NCBI GenBank assembly: GCA_050247075.1
Contig: JBFWUW010000014.1
Location: 41,279-105,278 of the forward strand
Source of the DNA: JBFWUW01 sp050247075
GTDB lineage: Bacteria; Planctomycetota; Planctomycetia; Pirellulales; JBFWUW01
Reading direction: 5' to 3'
Length of the DNA: 64,000 nt
In this document: positions 8,995-17,616 of the stretch, piece after piece
How the letters are laid out: every line of letters starts with the position of its first letter
How positions within the stretch are numbered: the first letter of the stretch is position 1
Notes under the pieces: model-generated
What the model was told of the DNA's origin: nothing
The model's input: the letters and a program-made list of their open reading frames with translations, nothing else
The model's database searches: none
Translations under genes and position numbers: made by a program

Positions 8995-9468
8995 CGAACT
9001 GCTCGGCACGATAAAACTCAAATGGAGTTCGCAGTGGCGGCAGTGAAGGTTGATCCACTCGTCCAAGGTCAACGAACCAAAGACGGGGCTTAATTCGCGG
9101 TGGTTTTCCGTCCGCAGGCGGTGGATAGCCTGCCGCAGCGCCGCGAATCCGGCGGCAGTGTCGGTCTCGCACGGCATGAAGCTGGCCGCCCGCTTGGGCA
9201 GCTTGAAGCCCGGCGGCATGGGGCCAGCCAGCAACTTGCGTTTGAAGAGCGGCACCAGCAGCCGGATGATCCAGGGGGCCTTGAAGTCGGCACCGTCGAT
9301 CGCGGCGTTCATCACCGCCGCCAAATGGCTAAGGTTTTGACCGACGGTCCAGTTGCCCAGCGAACGCAGGGGCTGGCCTTCCAACCGGTCTAGTTCGGCG
9401 ACGATATCGTCCAACGTGTCAAAATGCAGTTGGCGGCGGCCGGCGACCTGTTTGGTGTTGATGCTCAC
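8992..9468 (-). CDS. DUF1569 family protein
   Basis: A 158-residue protein if GTG 9468 is the start; longer versions would overlap the next minus-strand gene. It contains FDTLDDIVAELDRL, GNWTVGQNLSHLAAVMN, a Phe/Pro/Lys-rich middle and LTLDEWINLHCRHCELHLSF, the pattern of the DUF1569 family, which is related to DinB-like four-helix bundles with His ligands. Function is unknown. The stop codon lies in the family B element, so the gene ends tail to tail with the enolase-superfamily gene with only the repeat between them. Confidence 0.8.
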   Translation of the reverse strand: MSINTKQVAGRRQLHFDTLDDIVAELDRLEGQPLRSLGNWTVGQNLSHLAAVMNAAIDGADFKAPWIIRLLVPLFKRKLLAGPMPPGFKLPKRAASFMPCETDTAAGFAALRQAIHRLRTENHRELSPVFGSLTLDEWINLHCRHCELHLSFIVPSSS

Positions 9469-9494
9469 GAATGGCCTAACCGTGACTGGCCCAT

Positions 9495-10541
9495 TTACGA
9501 ATTGCCCTGCCGGCTGCGGTAGCGGGCACTCACGCGCTGCAATAGCGAGTGTTCTTGCGGGCTGAGGGCGTCGATGCCCGTTTCGTGGACGCGGGCCAGA
9601 ATGGCATCGACCCGCCGTTCTTCCTCGGCCTCTAGCGCCTGGCGCTTCTGACGGCGTTGTTCCTTGCAAGTTTCAATCCATTGCCGCAAGGGACCGGGCC
9701 GGCGCGGGCCGGTCATTTCCAAGGTGTCGTCCAGATCGTAGCCGGACAGATCCTCGGCGTGGGGCCAGTCGTCACCCAAGGCTGGCTCGGCCCGTGGCCA
9801 AGACTCGCCTTGTGCGCTGAAGAACAGAAAGCAGCCCAGCAGCACCAGTGGCATGACGGCCGGCCGGTATTCGCCGGTATGCAGCCACCAGGCCGCGAAC
9901 AACATGCCCAAGGCGGCAAACTGGCCGCAACGGACGGTGAGATAGCTGCCCAGTTTGGGACCGGCCACAAAGGTCAGCCCAGCCCGCAGCGCCCGCGCGC
10001 CGTCCAACGGACTTGCGGGCACCATATTTACCAGGGCCAACAGCCAGTTGATCCAGAACGTCATTTCCAAACCGGCCTGCCACGGCAAGCCCGCCTCTTC
10101 CAGCGCCAAGGTGTACGGCACCGACAAGGGGTTCATCAACGGCAAGATTCCGCGGTCTTGCCATTGCAGAACAATGGCGGTGACGCCGCAGACCGCCAGG
10201 TTCATGGCGGGACCGGCCAAGGCGACGGCCGCTTCGGCCACGGGGTCTGGCGGAGCCACGGCGTGCGTCATACTGCCAAACGGCCACAACACGACGGAGG
10301 GAACATGCCCCCCCACGCGCTGCGCCGCCAGGAAATGGCCCCACTCATGAATGGCGACACTGGCCAGCAACACGCCCAGCATGGACGCGGCGTACCAAAG
10401 CAGTCGGCCACGGTCGAACCCGGCCGCGACATACAGAATAAACGCCGCGGTGACCAGGAAAAAAATGTGCAGCCGGACGGGCATACCGCCGAAACGTCGC
10501 AGGCCCAGGCTCCAATACAGGACATCGCGCATCGAAGACAC
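9495..10541 (-). CDS. M50 site-2 protease-like membrane metallopeptidase
   Basis: A 348-residue membrane protein (ATG 10532 is an alternative start). The zinc motif HEWGH spans residues 65-69 within a TM helix, and the second conserved motif NMVPASPLDGARAL (about 168-181) carries the third ligand Asp. Several further hydrophobic helices follow. The C-terminal ~90 residues are soluble and basic, ending RRVDAILARVHETGIDAL-S-P-Q-E-H, a small helical tail also known on planctomycete rhomboid-type proteins. The family cuts substrates inside the membrane, often anti-sigma factors; no such target is adjacent. The following DUF1569 start lies 26 bases downstream, so co-transcription is likely. Confidence 0.88.
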   Translation of the reverse strand: MSSMRDVLYWSLGLRRFGGMPVRLHIFFLVTAAFILYVAAGFDRGRLLWYAASMLGVLLASVAIHEWGHFLAAQRVGGHVPSVVLWPFGSMTHAVAPPDPVAEAAVALAGPAMNLAVCGVTAIVLQWQDRGILPLMNPLSVPYTLALEEAGLPWQAGLEMTFWINWLLALVNMVPASPLDGARALRAGLTFVAGPKLGSYLTVRCGQFAALGMLFAAWWLHTGEYRPAVMPLVLLGCFLFFSAQGESWPRAEPALGDDWPHAEDLSGYDLDDTLEMTGPRRPGPLRQWIETCKEQRRQKRQALEAEEERRVDAILARVHETGIDALSPQEHSLLQRVSARYRSRQGNS

Positions 10542-10756
10542 CGCTGGCGGCTGTTGTGATTGGCGCGGGGCACCAAAAACGCCCTTCGCGGCCTGAATAA
10601 TATCTTAACAACCGGTCCCGCCCGATTCAATTATTCCGTGGCACATTCCGCCTCCCCCACTGCATTCCAACCGCCCGGCCTACGTGGTAAAATTCGCCCC
10701 CCCGCGGCGGGCGAACGTGCCTGGGCCGCTATCAACTAGACCTAAGGGTGTGGGAA

Positions 10757-11686
10757 ATGTCTCGCAAGCAGAGCAGCGTAGCGCCGGGTTGGTGGGACTA
10801 CACAACGCTGGACGAAAAGCTGCTGGCCGATGCCGCGGCGCTCACCGCCGAGCAATTGTTGCAGCTTTCGCGGCCAGGTTTTCGCGTGGTGGCCTACGAC
10901 ACGCTGGAAGACTTCTACCTGGCCGAGGCCCTGGAATACATTGCCGCTTGGAAGCAATCAACCCTCGACAACCCCGTGGGCATTTGCGGGCCGATCGGCC
11001 CGACCGAGCAGCTTCCGCTGGTGGCCCGGCTGGTGAACGAGTTGCAGCTCGATATTCGTTCGGCCCATTTTTGGGGCATGGACGAGTGGTACCAGGACGG
11101 CCGCGAAGTGCCGGCCACGCATCCCTTGTCGTTCGAACGGGCCGACCGCGAACTGTGCTTCGACCGCATCCACGCCAAACTGCGCATGCCCGACAGCCAG
11201 CTCCATTTTCCCCGGGCCGATACGCAACGGTATATCGACAGCTACCGCGGCGTGCGCTGCGCCGTCATGCAAGGGGGCCAGGGCGAGGTCAAGCATTGGG
11301 CCTTTAACGACCCGCCCCAACGCACCGGCCAGTGGACCAATGAGCCGCCCCCTCCCGCCGAATACCGCAAACTGACGACGCGGGTGGTGGACCTGCACCC
11401 CATGACGATCATTCAGAACGCCCGCACCAGCGGCGGTGGTTACGTGGCGGGCGTGCCGACACAAGCCATAAGCGTTGGCCCGGTTGAAACGTGGCAAGCC
11501 GAAAAGGTCAGCATTTGGCACGCGGGCAATCACGACAATCCGTTTGGCCAACGGCTGACAACGCTGATGATAAGCAAGAAACTGCCCGACAGCTCGGTGC
11601 CAATGTCGTTGCTGGCCGACCATCCCAACGTGCAGTTCAACTTCTACCGCCCCGGCATCGGCAGTTGCGCGACGGAGATGCACTAA
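10757..11686 (+). CDS. Glucosamine-6-phosphate deaminase (NagB)-like protein
   Basis: A 309-residue protein from ATG 10757 (a GTG at 10748 is possible). It shows NagB landmarks in order: GPIGPTEQLP (phosphate loop position), HFWGMDEW (matching the FNMDEY segment with the catalytic Asp) and GQGEVKHWAFNDPP (matching G-x-G-x-D-G-H-I-A-F-N-E-P). The glycine-rich loop and the second motif are altered (EVKHW in place of DGHI), so the reaction may be that of a distant isomerase or lactonase instead of true glucosamine-6-phosphate deamination. The next gene on the same strand is a sugar isomerase-like barrel, which suggests sugar-phosphate metabolism. Confidence 0.8.
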   Translation: MSRKQSSVAPGWWDYTTLDEKLLADAAALTAEQLLQLSRPGFRVVAYDTLEDFYLAEALEYIAAWKQSTLDNPVGICGPIGPTEQLPLVARLVNELQLDIRSAHFWGMDEWYQDGREVPATHPLSFERADRELCFDRIHAKLRMPDSQLHFPRADTQRYIDSYRGVRCAVMQGGQGEVKHWAFNDPPQRTGQWTNEPPPPAEYRKLTTRVVDLHPMTIIQNARTSGGGYVAGVPTQAISVGPVETWQAEKVSIWHAGNHDNPFGQRLTTLMISKKLPDSSVPMSLLADHPNVQFNFYRPGIGSCATEMH

Positions 11687-11836
11687 GGGCGGACATCGCT
11701 TTACAGCCATCGGCCGATCTTCCATACTACCGGCCGACGGATGGTAACGAGGGAGGCGGCTGCTGTTGCGGGAACCGCCCCCATGTCAGGCAGACGCGCG
11801 ACGGCCCCCGCGGCCGCTTCGCCGCGAGAAGGAACG

Positions 11837-12649
11837 ATGGCTTTGACCATGCAGCTTTCGATGAGTGAAATGACGACCTATCGCTGGTCATTCGAGCAGG
11901 ATGTGGCCGAGTACAAGGCCGCGGGGCTGTCGGCCATCGGCGTCTGGCGGCAAAAACTGTCCGACTTTGGCGAAGACCGTGGCATTGAGCTGCTGGCCGA
12001 AAGCGGACTGAAGGTGTCTAACCTGTTATGGGCTGGCGGCTTCACCGGCAGCGACGGCCGCACCTTTCGCGAAAGCATCGAGGACGGCCTGGACGCCGTC
12101 CGGCTGGCGGCCGCCATGCAGGCCAAATGCCTGGTGGTCTACAGCGGCGCGCGAGCCGGCCACACGTACAATCATGCCAAGCGCTTGTTAAAAGACGCCT
12201 TGGGCGAATTGCTGGCATTGGCCGAAGAGACCGACGTGGTGCTGGCGCTCGAGCCGATGCATGCCGTGTTTGCCTCGGAATGGACCTTTCTCAACAACCT
12301 GGACGACGCCCTGGCGGCCTTGGATGTCTTCAACAGCCCGCGATTGAAGCTGGTCTTGGACACCTACCATCTGGGCTGGGATGACGGCCTGCCGGGCCGC
12401 ATCGCGCAGCTTGCACCACGGATTGGGCTGGTGCAATTAGGGGACGGCAAGACCCCGCCCGACGGAGAACACAACCGCGTTCCGCTGGGGGAAGGAACCC
12501 TGCCCCTGCCGGCCATTTTGAAGGCGCTGCAAGCCGCCGGGTATACCGGCTATTGCGATGTCGAATTGATGGGCGAGGAGATCGAAGCCGGCAACTACGC
12601 CGATATCTTGCGGCAGTCGATGCAGGCCTTTTCACAATTGACCGCGTAG
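11837..12649 (+). CDS. Sugar phosphate isomerase/epimerase (xylose isomerase-like TIM barrel)
   Basis: A 270-residue protein from ATG 11837, preceded by GAGAAGGAACG as a ribosome-binding site. It has the AP-endonuclease-2/xylose isomerase-like barrel: GLSAIGVWRQK early, LALEPMHA with the metal-binding Glu, LVLDTYHLGW with Asp and His, QLGDGKTPP, and YCDVELMGEE with a terminal metal-binding Glu. Members are divalent-metal isomerases, epimerases or dehydratases acting on sugars and polyols. It follows the NagB-like gene by 150 bases. The substrate is unknown. Confidence 0.85.
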   Translation: MALTMQLSMSEMTTYRWSFEQDVAEYKAAGLSAIGVWRQKLSDFGEDRGIELLAESGLKVSNLLWAGGFTGSDGRTFRESIEDGLDAVRLAAAMQAKCLVVYSGARAGHTYNHAKRLLKDALGELLALAEETDVVLALEPMHAVFASEWTFLNNLDDALAALDVFNSPRLKLVLDTYHLGWDDGLPGRIAQLAPRIGLVQLGDGKTPPDGEHNRVPLGEGTLPLPAILKALQAAGYTGYCDVELMGEEIEAGNYADILRQSMQAFSQLTA

Positions 12650-12658
12650 CGGGCGGAC

Positions 12659-14155
12659 TTATTTCCCTACAGCATCCAGCGGGAAAACGGGCCGGCGGAC
12701 CTTGCGAAAGGGGAGCGAAGCCAGATTGCTGGAGCAAGGGCCGGGTGTGTCCACGGTGTAGCTGGCCTTGGCGATGGGGTTATACGCCTGGCGATGGGCC
12801 ACCGCGGCTTTCACGGCAATCACGCGCAGGTCCTCGGGCGTAATCCCCTGGCTGCGCCATTGGCCCAGATCGAAAGGGGGGGTCTTGCGGCTGGTCAGCA
12901 AGACTGTCACGCCCCCATGCCGCACGACGGCGCATGGTCCCATGTCGATATGCACACCGGACATGGAAGCCAAATGGCTGTGCCGGTCCTCCAGATCGAA
13001 TCGGCCGTCGCTGGTCGAGACCAACTCCACCTCCAACGTCACGGGAGGCCCGGCCAGCTTATTCTCTCGACCACCCATGCTGAGCGTGATGCGCTGGCCC
13101 GGCCGCGTGCCGGCCTCGGCCACCTTCCGCACCGCCGCCGGGTCGTTGATGACCACGCCCGCACCGGCAATGCCATGATCCACAAAGGCCCGCAAGATAG
13201 CGGTGCCGTCGCCCGGCGCGCCGCCGCCAATGTTATCGGAGGGTTCCACCACCACCACCGGGCCTTCGCGCAAGTCGGCCAACAGCGGCAGCACTTCGGC
13301 CAGCGGCGTATCGACCTTGTGCCCCTCTTGCCGCAAAGACATGGCCAGGGCGGAAAGTTCTTGCAGGGCAGCGCGAGCCACCCGCGGGTCGCCGATGGTC
13401 GTGGCGGTAAAGCTGACGCCCGTGTCGGGCGTGTCGGCAAAAGAGTAACCCGCATAGACACTGACGGAAAGAATCTCCGGCAGCCGCGACTCAATTTGCC
13501 GCGCCAGGTCTTCCAGCGAGCGCATCGGCACGTTGGCCGTGCCGACACCCGTCGGCGCCCACATCAACGGAGGGCGTTCCCACAGCGTCTGGGGCTGCTC
13601 GCCAGACTTGAGCAACCGGTCGAGGAGCTGCGCGGCAATCACCGCTGCGGCGTGGGCGTCGGTATGGGGGTTCTCGCGATAGGCTACCAGTCCATCCGCG
13701 CGTTCGGCCATGCGGGCCGTAAAGTTGGCGTGTAGATCGACCACGCCGCAAATCGGCACGCGATCGAGGCCCGGCATGTGGCGAATGCGTTCCAGGATTT
13801 CGCCCTCCACGTCGGGCAGCGACTGGCTGACCATGGCGCCATGCAGCACCAAGAACAGGCCGTCGATTCCGGCGGAAGCCTCGCGCTGCGCCGCGGCTTG
13901 CAACTCCTGGCAAAACCGTTCCACCACCGCATCTTCCACGGTGGCGCTGGGGGTGGCCCGCAAGTCGAACACCGGCACCACTTGCCAACCGGCCGTGTCG
14001 GCTACTTCCAGTCCGCCCGCCAGGGGCGAACTATCGCCGCGGGCAGCCAGCAACTGTTGGCCCAGGCGCAGTTCAAAATCCTCCAGCCGGGTCAGGCCCG
14101 GCAAGAAGGTATGCGTTTCGTGGAAGATGCCGGCAAAGAGGACGCGGGGAGGCAT
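12659..14155 (-). CDS. M81 family metallopeptidase (MlrC-like)
   Basis: A 498-residue protein with the M81/MlrC signature: FAGIFHETHTFLPG at the N-terminus (HETNTF-type zinc motif), LVLHGAMVSQ, GVVDLHANFT and YRENPHTD, followed by the C-terminal MlrC domain with EPSDNIGGGAPGDGT. MlrC of sphingomonads degrades linear microcystin, but most members act on unknown peptides or amides. It is convergent with the sugar isomerase gene (9-base gap). No signal peptide is evident, so it is probably cytoplasmic. Confidence 0.88.
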   Translation of the reverse strand: MPPRVLFAGIFHETHTFLPGLTRLEDFELRLGQQLLAARGDSSPLAGGLEVADTAGWQVVPVFDLRATPSATVEDAVVERFCQELQAAAQREASAGIDGLFLVLHGAMVSQSLPDVEGEILERIRHMPGLDRVPICGVVDLHANFTARMAERADGLVAYRENPHTDAHAAAVIAAQLLDRLLKSGEQPQTLWERPPLMWAPTGVGTANVPMRSLEDLARQIESRLPEILSVSVYAGYSFADTPDTGVSFTATTIGDPRVARAALQELSALAMSLRQEGHKVDTPLAEVLPLLADLREGPVVVVEPSDNIGGGAPGDGTAILRAFVDHGIAGAGVVINDPAAVRKVAEAGTRPGQRITLSMGGRENKLAGPPVTLEVELVSTSDGRFDLEDRHSHLASMSGVHIDMGPCAVVRHGGVTVLLTSRKTPPFDLGQWRSQGITPEDLRVIAVKAAVAHRQAYNPIAKASYTVDTPGPCSSNLASLPFRKVRRPVFPLDAVGK

Positions 14156-14337
14156 GGCGATTGGTGGTGGAGAGTGAAGGCAGGTGTTTGGGGCCGGTCA
14201 TTATTTCATGTGATTGAGCGCAATGCCAGCATGGGGATGATCGCGGAGTTGCCCGCCGCCTGCTTGACGCTGCGCGCGTGAAGCAAATAATCGAGGAGAT
14301 CGTGTGTCCTGTAATCAACAACGCCAGAGCCGACCTG

Positions 14338-15498
14338 ATGAGCAATTCGCCCGCGTATCCTTCCCCGGCCCCAAGTCCGCGCTTTAACTGGATGTTGCTA
14401 ATTCTGGTTGCGCTGCTGGGAGCCTTGGCCGGCAAGTACTGGTGGCAGGGAAGCATAGGGCCCTTGCACGACCCCAACGCGGTGCCGCGGGCGGTGCTGG
14501 CCCGCGGCAATCTGGCCGAGGACGAACAAGCCACGATTGAACTGTTCAAGCACGCCTCGCCGGCCGTGGTGCATATTACGTCGCTGGCCTTGCGGCGCGA
14601 CTTCTTCAGCATGGATATCACCGAGATTCCGCAAGGCACGGGCAGCGGCTTCATTTGGGATCCACAAGGGCATGTGGTGACCAACTACCATGTGGTCCGC
14701 AACTCCGACAGCTTTCAGGTCACGCTGGCCGATGGTTCTACTCACAAGGCCAGGGTGGTGGGAGTGGAGAGCGACAAGGATCTGGCTGTGCTGAAAATCA
14801 ACGCCAAGGAGGCCGCGCTGGTGGAGATTGATGTTGGAACCTCGGCCGATCTGGAGGTAGGCCAAAAAGTGTTCGCCATTGGCAACCCATTTGGTCTGGA
14901 CCAAACCTTGACGACCGGCGTCATCAGCGGCGTGGGGCGAGAGATCAAATCGGTCAGCCAGCGGCCGATTTTGGGCGTGATTCAAACCGATGCCGCCATC
15001 AACCCTGGCAACTCCGGCGGGCCGCTGTTGGATAGCGGCGGAAGATTGATCGGCGTCAACACGGCCATCTACAGCCCGTCGGGGGCTTACGCGGGCGTGG
15101 GCTTTGCCGTGCCGGTCGATACCGTCAATCGAATCGTGCCGGAACTGATTCGGCATGGCAAGGTGATACGTCCCGGCCTGGGAGTGGGCACGTTCGAGGA
15201 CCAGATGACGCGCTCCGCCGGTTTGGAGGGCGTGTTGATTAAGGAAGTCGATCCCGCCGGCGCGGCGGCCAAGGCCGGCCTGCATGCCACGCGGTACGAT
15301 CGAACGGGCCGCTCGTTATTGTTGGGCGATCAAATCATCGGCATCGCGGGTGAAACGATCAGCACCAACGACGACCTCTACAAAGCTTTGGAAAAGCACA
15401 AAGTCGGCGACACCGTCAAGGTCGTCGTCCGCCGCGATGGCGAAATCATGGAATTTGAAGCCACGCTGCAAGGCATTTCCACCGGGTCCGATGAATGA
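14338..15498 (+). CDS. HtrA/Deg-type S1C serine protease with one PDZ domain
   Basis: A 386-residue protein from ATG 14338 (an earlier in-frame ATG at 14278 is less likely). One N-terminal TM anchor (MLLILVALLGALAG) places it in the envelope. The catalytic triad is His118 (TNYHVV), Asp148 (SDKDLAVL) and Ser226 (NPGNSGGPL). One C-terminal PDZ domain follows (GLEGVLIKEVDPAGAAAKAG...). HtrA proteases remove misfolded periplasmic proteins. It is divergent from the M81 gene with a 182-base spacer. A family B repeat starts 23 bases after the stop. Confidence 0.93.
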   Translation: MSNSPAYPSPAPSPRFNWMLLILVALLGALAGKYWWQGSIGPLHDPNAVPRAVLARGNLAEDEQATIELFKHASPAVVHITSLALRRDFFSMDITEIPQGTGSGFIWDPQGHVVTNYHVVRNSDSFQVTLADGSTHKARVVGVESDKDLAVLKINAKEAALVEIDVGTSADLEVGQKVFAIGNPFGLDQTLTTGVISGVGREIKSVSQRPILGVIQTDAAINPGNSGGPLLDSGGRLIGVNTAIYSPSGAYAGVGFAVPVDTVNRIVPELIRHGKVIRPGLGVGTFEDQMTRSAGLEGVLIKEVDPAGAAAKAGLHATRYDRTGRSLLLGDQIIGIAGETISTNDDLYKALEKHKVGDTVKVVVRRDGEIMEFEATLQGISTGSDE

Positions 15499-15521
15499 AA
15501 AGCGCGGTGCATGGTAGCTGG

Positions 15522-15650
15522 TAGGGTGGGACAAGCGGACATCGGTTCTTCCATGCGGATACGATTTATCCGCGACGTCCCACCAAATGCGGCCTCTCGC
15601 CAGTCTGGTGGGACATCGCGAGTGAACTTGTTTCGAGGCATCTTGTCGAA
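15522..15650. repeat. Family B element, copy 3 (right end decayed)
   Basis: It starts TAGGGTGGGACAAGCGG, keeps the inner pair (TCCGCGACGTCCCACC / GGTGGGACATCGCGAG) but lacks the right outer end. It lies just after the HtrA-type gene and does not form that gene's stop codon, which is a TGA upstream. Confidence 0.8.
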
Positions 15651-15665
15651 GTCCGTTCATCGTCG

Positions 15666-15914
15666 GTGGCTGATCTGCCATTTCTGGAGCGGCGCTACGA
15701 TGCCCCGCACTTCCTGAAACTGGCTGGCACGCAGTACGAAGTTTGCCTCGACGTAGACTTTGGCAATGCCCGGAAGGCCGAATTGCTAGCCAACGCCGCC
15801 GCGGATGATATTCCAGCAATAGAAGCCTTTTTTCAGCGCCGTTTGAAAATGCTAGTCGTATGTGATGCCAGTCGAGCCAACTTCCACGAATGGCCGATGA
15901 TCCAGTTCTCGTGA
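15666..15914 (+). CDS. Possible small hypothetical protein (82 aa)
   Basis: An 82-codon frame from GTG 15666 between two repeats. Composition is not obviously repeat-derived (LAGTQYEVCLDVDFGNARKA, then LMANA-like and CDASRANFHEWP stretches), but there is no clear ribosome-binding site and no recognised family. It may equally be a remnant of a larger gene. Confidence 0.25.
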   Translation: MADLPFLERRYDAPHFLKLAGTQYEVCLDVDFGNARKAELLANAAADDIPAIEAFFQRRLKMLVVCDASRANFHEWPMIQFS

Positions 15915-15951
15915 GGGCGGCACTGGCCGTCCGGCCATTTTCCAGGCTGTG

Positions 15952-16087
15952 AGAACCACGAATCGAACGAATCTAACGAATAGCGTCCGTCAGAACGCTT
16001 TTCCCCAAGTTATCGTCCGTGCCTTTTCCGCACGGCAAGCATCCATGCGAGAGCTTCATTCGTTAGATTCGTTCAATTCGTGGTTCT
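15952..16087. repeat. Nonamer-array inverted repeat (family C, copy 2)
   Basis: The left arm 15952-15981 reads AGAACCACG, AATCGAACG, AATCTAACG, AAT; the right arm 16058-16087 is the inverted array ending TTCGTGGTTCT. The ~75-bp centre contains CGCACGG, also present in copy 1 at 3899. It lies directly upstream of the iron-permease remnant. Confidence 0.85.
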
Positions 16088-16155
16088 TCAAATGGACCAC
16101 TAAGAATCCGAACCACTGGATTATACCGGTTCGTTCGGATAATGATCCTTTGTGA

Positions 16156-16344
16156 ACCGCTATAAAGCTCGATGATCTCCTGCACGCCGTGCGAGGCGCC
16201 CATGACGACATGTTGGACCTGGAGGACCGCGACGAGACCGAGATTGAGGCCTTGCGGGCCACCTATCGCCAACTGGCTGAGCAAGCCAAGGCGGCAATCG
16301 AACGGGGAGAAGGTGAACCCGATTCCGACGAACAGTCCGAATGA
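16156..16344 (+). pseudogene. C-terminal remnant of a low-affinity iron permease
   Basis: A 62-codon frame from just after an in-frame TGA (16153) to the TGA at 16342-16344. It reads T-A-I-K-L-D-D-L-L-H-A-V-R-G-A-H-D-D and continues with MLDLEDRDETEIEALRA. This is the pattern of the cytoplasmic C-terminus of bacterial low-affinity iron permeases (small membrane proteins with a KLDELIRA...GA-x(4)-LLDLEEL tail). The membrane part is missing; the nonamer repeat at 15952-16087 occupies the upstream position. The match is from memory of the family and was not aligned. Confidence 0.55.
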
Positions 16345-16498
16345 TGCGCTTGGCGAGTGCGATGCCGCCCGAAGGCCATGCCCGTTATGCGGACCCCGTG
16401 CAGGCCGATTTCGTCCTCGTCACTTTTCCTTCGATACAATCGTGGCTGGGTTGCATATAGTTCGCTGTCCTCGACCAATTCTTGACCTGCACGATTTC

Positions 16499-17227
16499 AT
16501 GGATCAACCACCCCTGCCCGGCTCGAATCAGTTAAACCGCCTGTCGCAAGGGCTGCGCTGCAAACAAGTGGCCCTGGTTGTTCTGCTGGTAATGCCGTTG
16601 AGCGCGCTGCTGGCATGGCGGGCCGGATGGCAGCCGGTGTGGTTATTGCCGATGGCGGTTCTGGCCGTGGCCATCGCGATCGACCTTGGCGGACGGGTGC
16701 TATGCTCGATTTCTGGGATTGGCGACCCGTGGCTGATTGGCGCTTCGGTTGCGGTCCTGGCGATTGGGGTCGTCGCGGGCCTGGCCTTCATCGTCAGCGT
16801 GCCTACCATCGGCTGGCCCATCGGATTGGCCATTGCCGCTATTTTTCAGGTAGCGGCCGCCATGACGTTTACCAACTACCTGGCGGGCGTGGGACGAATT
16901 CTGGGCGACGACGAGACGACAAGGCGGGCCGCGCGGTTGCGTAACGGCATCTTCGGCGTATTAGCGTCAACGGTCAGTTTGGGAGGAGTCTCACTGGTGG
17001 TCATGGCCTTGCTGGCCATCATCACCGTGATTAGCGCGGGCTATGGATTGTTCTTGGCGTTGCCGGTGGGGGGCATCGTGCTGTTGGCGGCGGCGGGACC
17101 GCTGATCTATTTTGTCGTGGCCATGTATCGGCACTACGCGGTGGTGTTGTCGCGGACCCGGGCGGCCATCGCCAATCCGCCAGCGAATCCCTTTTCCACG
17201 CCGAGCATTCCAGAGCAGCTCTCGTGA
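16499..17227 (+). CDS. Hypothetical polytopic membrane protein
   Basis: A 242-residue protein from ATG 16499; the frame stays open upstream but that part lies over the iron-permease remnant and is not protein-like. About six hydrophobic helices alternate with short loops; GDDETTRRAARLRNGI is a charged cytoplasmic loop near residue 140. No catalytic motif is visible. The C-terminus is polar and Pro-rich. No family recognised; likely an inner-membrane protein of unknown role. Confidence 0.65.
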   Translation: MDQPPLPGSNQLNRLSQGLRCKQVALVVLLVMPLSALLAWRAGWQPVWLLPMAVLAVAIAIDLGGRVLCSISGIGDPWLIGASVAVLAIGVVAGLAFIVSVPTIGWPIGLAIAAIFQVAAAMTFTNYLAGVGRILGDDETTRRAARLRNGIFGVLASTVSLGGVSLVVMALLAIITVISAGYGLFLALPVGGIVLLAAAGPLIYFVVAMYRHYAVVLSRTRAAIANPPANPFSTPSIPEQLS

Positions 17228-17616
17228 ACGGTTGTGCTTCGCAATCTGGTATCGTCCGTACCACGCGGGCACGGTTCGATGAATGCCAACGCCAGGCTGG
17301 CGACCGCCCGTTGATTGATGCATTCTGGCATCAAGTACGCGGGATCTGTTGACAAAGGTCAACGTCCGCCGCGGCTTTGGCCAGGTGGCCGTGGGAGTTG
17401 GCCCGGCGCGTCCAATTCCTGACCTATGTTTTCGCAAGTCGTCGCTGGAAGCGGCGGCGGTCGGTCCCCTTTTCCTGTCTGATTGTTTCGTCGCACCCTC
17501 CCCAACGGTCGCGCGTTGTTCCAATGCGCCCGCACGTCCGCAGGGTTCTTAGCAATACGTCGCGTCCACGCGCTTGCCATTCGGCATGCGCGGCGGCCCG
17601 CGCCACGGGGAAAATC
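17228..17616. other. Intergenic region upstream of the subtilase gene
   Basis: About 390 bases. A small inverted repeat with ATGC and CATCAAG parts lies near 17317-17336; no gene or known repeat was recognised. It must carry the promoter of the subtilase gene. Confidence 0.5.
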
